From: Zobellia nedashkovskayae
GTDB lineage: Bacteria; Bacteroidota; Bacteroidia; Flavobacteriales; Flavobacteriaceae
Assembly (NCBI RefSeq): GCF_015330125.1
Contig: NZ_JADDXR010000002.1
Span: 434,001-498,000 of the forward strand
DNA: 64,000 nucleotides
Reading direction: 5' to 3'
How positions within the stretch are numbered: the first letter of the stretch is position 1; every line of letters starts with the position of its first letter. This document shows positions 61,894 through 64,000 of the stretch, piece by piece. Below the pieces are notes generated by a model. That model worked only from the letters and a program-made list of their open reading frames with translations. It was not told the DNA's origin and searched no databases. The position numbers were made by a program, and so were the translations under genes.

Positions 61894-62319
61894 ATGCAAG
61901 CCGTAACTCCCTTTCATATCGCCATACCCGTTCATAACTTAGACGAATGCCGCACATTCTATAGAGAAATATTAAACTGTGAAGAAGGCCGTAGTAGTGA
62001 CCACTGGGTAGACTTTAATCTATTCGGACACCAATTGGTTATTCACTACAAACCTAAAACACAAACTGAAGACCTCCATAGCAATCCGGTTGACGGAAAA
62101 AATGTTCCGGTACCACATTATGGTGTTGTTTTGCCTTGGGATGTTTTTGAATCTTTTTCTAAAGAACTTGAAAATAAAGGAGTAGCGTTTGTTATAGAGC
62201 CCTATGTAAGATTTGCAGGCCAAACAGGTGAACAAGCAACGATGTTCTTTTTGGACCCAGCAGGTAACGCCTTAGAGTTTAAGGCATTTAAAGACATGGG
62301 GCAATTGTTTGCCAAGTAG
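61894..62319 (+). CDS. VOC-family (glyoxalase/dioxygenase fold) protein
   Basis: Protein of 141 residues with one VOC module pair: [22 protein letters not shown] at the start (metal His7-9 region), [14 protein letters not shown] with the second His, and a terminal [14 protein letters not shown] carrying the metal Glu. Such enzymes bind a divalent metal and act as lyases or dioxygenases. Substrate unknown. It ends 10 nt plus a strong terminator after the hydrolase group. Confidence 0.85.
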   Translation: MQAVTPFHIAIPVHNLDECRTFYREILNCEEGRSSDHWVDFNLFGHQLVIHYKPKTQTEDLHSNPVDGKNVPVPHYGVVLPWDVFESFSKELENKGVAFVIEPYVRFAGQTGEQATMFFLDPAGNALEFKAFKDMGQLFAK

Positions 62320-62324
62320 CAATT

Positions 62325-62368
62325 AAACTAGTCGCTCTTCGACTGCGCTCAGAGCGACTAGTTTTTTT
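62325..62368. terminator. Terminator carrying a repeat-like loop
   Basis: A perfect 14-bp stem (62325-62338 with 62351-62364) with a run of T. The loop and inner arm contain TTCGACTGCGCTCAG, a sequence recalled as common in dispersed hairpins of flavobacterial genomes. It ends both the VOC gene and the convergent aldo/keto reductase gene. Confidence 0.88.
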
Positions 62369-62377
62369 TATTATTTC

Positions 62378-63349
62378 CTATTGTGACCACTCCGTGGGTT
62401 TTCTTACCCAACGGTGCTTTTGTAATTCCTCAACTAACTCTTTTGGCAATCTTTTCCCATCACTTGTAGCGGTGTTGGCTAAAACGTTACGCTCTTTTCG
62501 CATGCCCGGAATAGTCGTACCAACAGTCTTATTCTCCAAAATAAATCGCAACGCCATCTCGGCCATGGTCATCCCTTCAGGAATTAAGGGTCGTAAGGCA
62601 TCGGCATGGTCTACACTAGAGTTTAGATTTTCAGGCACAAAATACGTCCCGCGCCAATCTCCCTCCGGAAATGTAGTTTCCTTAGTAAGATTGCCCGTCA
62701 ATGTTCCTTCATCAAAGGGCACGCGTGCAATTACAGCAATATCCAACTCCTCACATAGAGGAAAAAGAACGTCCTCAGGATTCTGATCAAAAACATTATA
62801 AATTACCTGAACGGCATCTATCAGACCCGTTTTTAAAGCTTCAATACCATTTTCAGGTTCCCAGCGATTAACACTGATGCCCATAGCACCAATTTTTCCT
62901 GCTTTCTTCAAATCCTCAATAGCACGTTGCCACTCATCACGGCTAGACCAACCGTCATCCCATGTATGAAACTGCATCAAATCAATACGTTCCATACCCA
63001 GATTGGTCAACGTTTTCTCAGTATACTCTATAATATGGTTAGTTGGGTACGAATCCTCAAATTTATATTCCGGCTTTGCTGGCCAGTTGAAATTTTTAGG
63101 CGGAATCTTGCTGGCTGCGTATAGTTTTGTTTTGGGATGTCTGCGGATAAGCTCACCTAACAACTCTTCACTATGCCCTTCTCCATAACCCCAAGCGGTA
63201 TCAAAAAAGTTGACTCCGTTTTCAACAGCTAGGTCAAGAGATTTGGCAGATTGTTTGTCATCAGACTCTGTCCAGCCGGCCATTCCCCACATTCCATAAC
63301 CTACCTCACTTACTTGCCATCCGGTTCTTCCGAATCTTCTATATATCAT
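62378..63349 (-). CDS. Aldo/keto reductase
   Basis: NADPH-dependent oxidoreductase of 323 residues, TIM-barrel aldo/keto reductase family. Catalytic residues in FFDTAWGYGEGHSEE (Asp and Tyr near 50-55), Lys in YAASKIP (about 82) and His in MQFHTWDD. Reduces aldehydes or ketones; substrate unknown. The neighbour on the same strand is a Gfo/Idh/MocA oxidoreductase, which suggests sugar metabolism. Confidence 0.87.
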   Translation of the reverse strand: MIYRRFGRTGWQVSEVGYGMWGMAGWTESDDKQSAKSLDLAVENGVNFFDTAWGYGEGHSEELLGELIRRHPKTKLYAASKIPPKNFNWPAKPEYKFEDSYPTNHIIEYTEKTLTNLGMERIDLMQFHTWDDGWSSRDEWQRAIEDLKKAGKIGAMGISVNRWEPENGIEALKTGLIDAVQVIYNVFDQNPEDVLFPLCEELDIAVIARVPFDEGTLTGNLTKETTFPEGDWRGTYFVPENLNSSVDHADALRPLIPEGMTMAEMALRFILENKTVGTTIPGMRKERNVLANTATSDGKRLPKELVEELQKHRWVRKPTEWSQ

Positions 63350-63496
63350 TTTACTTTTATTTTTGTGGAAATTTAATATGGTTTAGAAACACATCTTCGT
63401 TATAAAAATAAAGGACTATATAGTGCATACCGTTTCCAGATAATTTATAACTTCTCCTGTTTCGAAAAACACGATACAGACCTAATTAATATCTTT

Positions 63497-64000
63497 TTAA
63501 AATTCACGATAATCACCACCTAAGAATTGGTTGGCTTCATCTTCGGCAAACTTGGCAGTTTCCGTATCCCAATGCAATGTTTTATTTGGAAAACGACCGG
63601 CAATTACACCTAACAGAATAGTTTCCGTTAAGCGTCCTGCATATGAAAAAGGAGCAGTAGTCTGACCTTTGCCCAAACAAGCATCTACAAATTGATGGTA
63701 ATGCTTTGGACCTTCCGAATCATAATTACGAATAGGTTCTCCCAAATTATTTGCTTCGGAAACCTCAGCTATTTCTTTGGATATATCAACATACTTACCT
63801 TTTACTATTTTCTGTGGAAGTTGCATAAAATGCGGTAAAAGCAAACGACCTTTCTTACCTATGAACATAGCGCCTTGACTAGGTAATTCTCCAGCTCCGG
63901 CCATTCCCGCATCAAGAGATATTTTATCTTTTACGCTACCATCTTTATCTTGGTTTTCACTAGAAGTCTTACCTCCAGGCAAAACTAAATCTTCATGCTT
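63497..64000 (-). CDS. Gfo/Idh/MocA-family oxidoreductase, C-terminal part (cut by window)
   Basis: The open frame continues past the right edge, so only the C-terminal 167 codons are present and the start is outside. Segments such as GAMFIGKKGRLLLP, YHQFVDACLGKGQTTAPFSYAGRLTETILLGVIAGRF and LHWDTET are typical of large Bacteroidetes Gfo/Idh/MocA oxidoreductases acting on sugars or glycosides. The NAD-binding domain lies outside the window. It is followed on the same strand by the aldo/keto reductase gene after about 150 nt. Confidence 0.85.
   Translation of the reverse strand, partial: KHEDLVLPGGKTSSENQDKDGSVKDKISLDAGMAGAGELPSQGAMFIGKKGRLLLPHFMQLPQKIVKGKYVDISKEIAEVSEANNLGEPIRNYDSEGPKHYHQFVDACLGKGQTTAPFSYAGRLTETILLGVIAGRFPNKTLHWDTETAKFAEDEANQFLGGDYREF

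Noticed and set aside
1..64000. CRISPR arrays, tRNA or rRNA genes, phage or integron elements
   Set aside because: No regularly spaced repeats, tRNA cloverleaf, rRNA-like region, integrase or capsid gene was noticed while reading the window; an exhaustive computed search was not possible.

Overview
The window looks like chromosomal DNA of a marine member of the Flavobacteriaceae (Zobellia/Maribacter-like; the genus is a guess). The evidence is AT-rich DNA, SusC/SusD pairs, many short lipoprotein signals, few Shine-Dalgarno sequences, and promoters with the Bacteroidetes -7 element TAnnTTTG. Its centrepiece, about 1-31.3 kb, is a complete alginate utilisation locus. The rest is ordinary chromosomal genes with some interesting regulation.

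Alginate locus. 0.3-3.1 kb: a PL17 oligoalginate lyase and, convergent to it, the cupin KdgF. 4.4-14.3 kb: SusC1, SusD1, two PKD/binding-module lipoproteins, two PL7 lyases and a FadR-type GntR regulator. 14.5-18.1 kb: a PL6 lyase lipoprotein and an Nramp-fold transporter lacking the metal-binding motifs. 19.2-24.8 kb: a second SusC/SusD pair and a second, paralogous GntR regulator. 25.0-31.3 kb: an MFS uronate-type transporter, an SDR (DEH reductase), a LacI regulator on the opposite strand, KDG kinase, a phosphofructokinase with PPi-type signature residues, and KDPG aldolase. Inferred route: PL7 and PL6 cut alginate outside or on the outer membrane, SusCD import oligomers, PL17 releases unsaturated monomer, KdgF gives DEH, the SDR gives KDG, then KdgK and KdgA yield pyruvate and glyceraldehyde-3-phosphate.

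Control of the alginate locus is readable in the DNA. Palindromes of the form TTGGTAAACCAA stand before PL17, both susC genes and the second gntR. Before each susC there are three copies at exactly 13-bp steps, the first overlapping the -7 box. Both susC genes have roughly 330-nt leaders with matching hairpins, and a 15-bp hairpin with compensatory changes precedes each gntR. The second module looks like a partial duplication of the first. LacI has two TTAATCGATTAA operators between itself and kdgK.

31.6-41 kb: small stress-type proteins (DUF1328, CsbD, ArsC-like), an AsmA-like protein, a metallopeptidase, a GH3 homologue, an exonuclease/GIY-YIG fusion and a membrane-anchored tandem OsmC-like protein. 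That last gene is flanked by two unlisted 42-residue membrane proteins, both starting MISQ, each behind an FNR-type palindrome at the same distance from its -7 box. 41-49 kb: an ASCH lipoprotein, MBL-rhodanese, SulP permease, di-haem peroxidase, SDR/TetR pair and Crp/Fnr regulator. The MBL-rhodanese and SulP promoters carry a second Crp/Fnr-like site (GTAAC-N4-GTTAC type) at that same distance. 49-64 kb: housekeeping and hypothetical genes (aldose epimerase-like, cysteine synthase, ABC permease, NamZ-like, sterol desaturase-like, QueE, HerA-like ATPase, YitT, aldo/keto reductase), ending in a Gfo/Idh/MocA gene cut by the window edge.

All calls come from reading the sequence; no database search was run. 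Several starts are placed downstream of the longest frame because an ATG there gives a better signal peptide or matches a paralogue.
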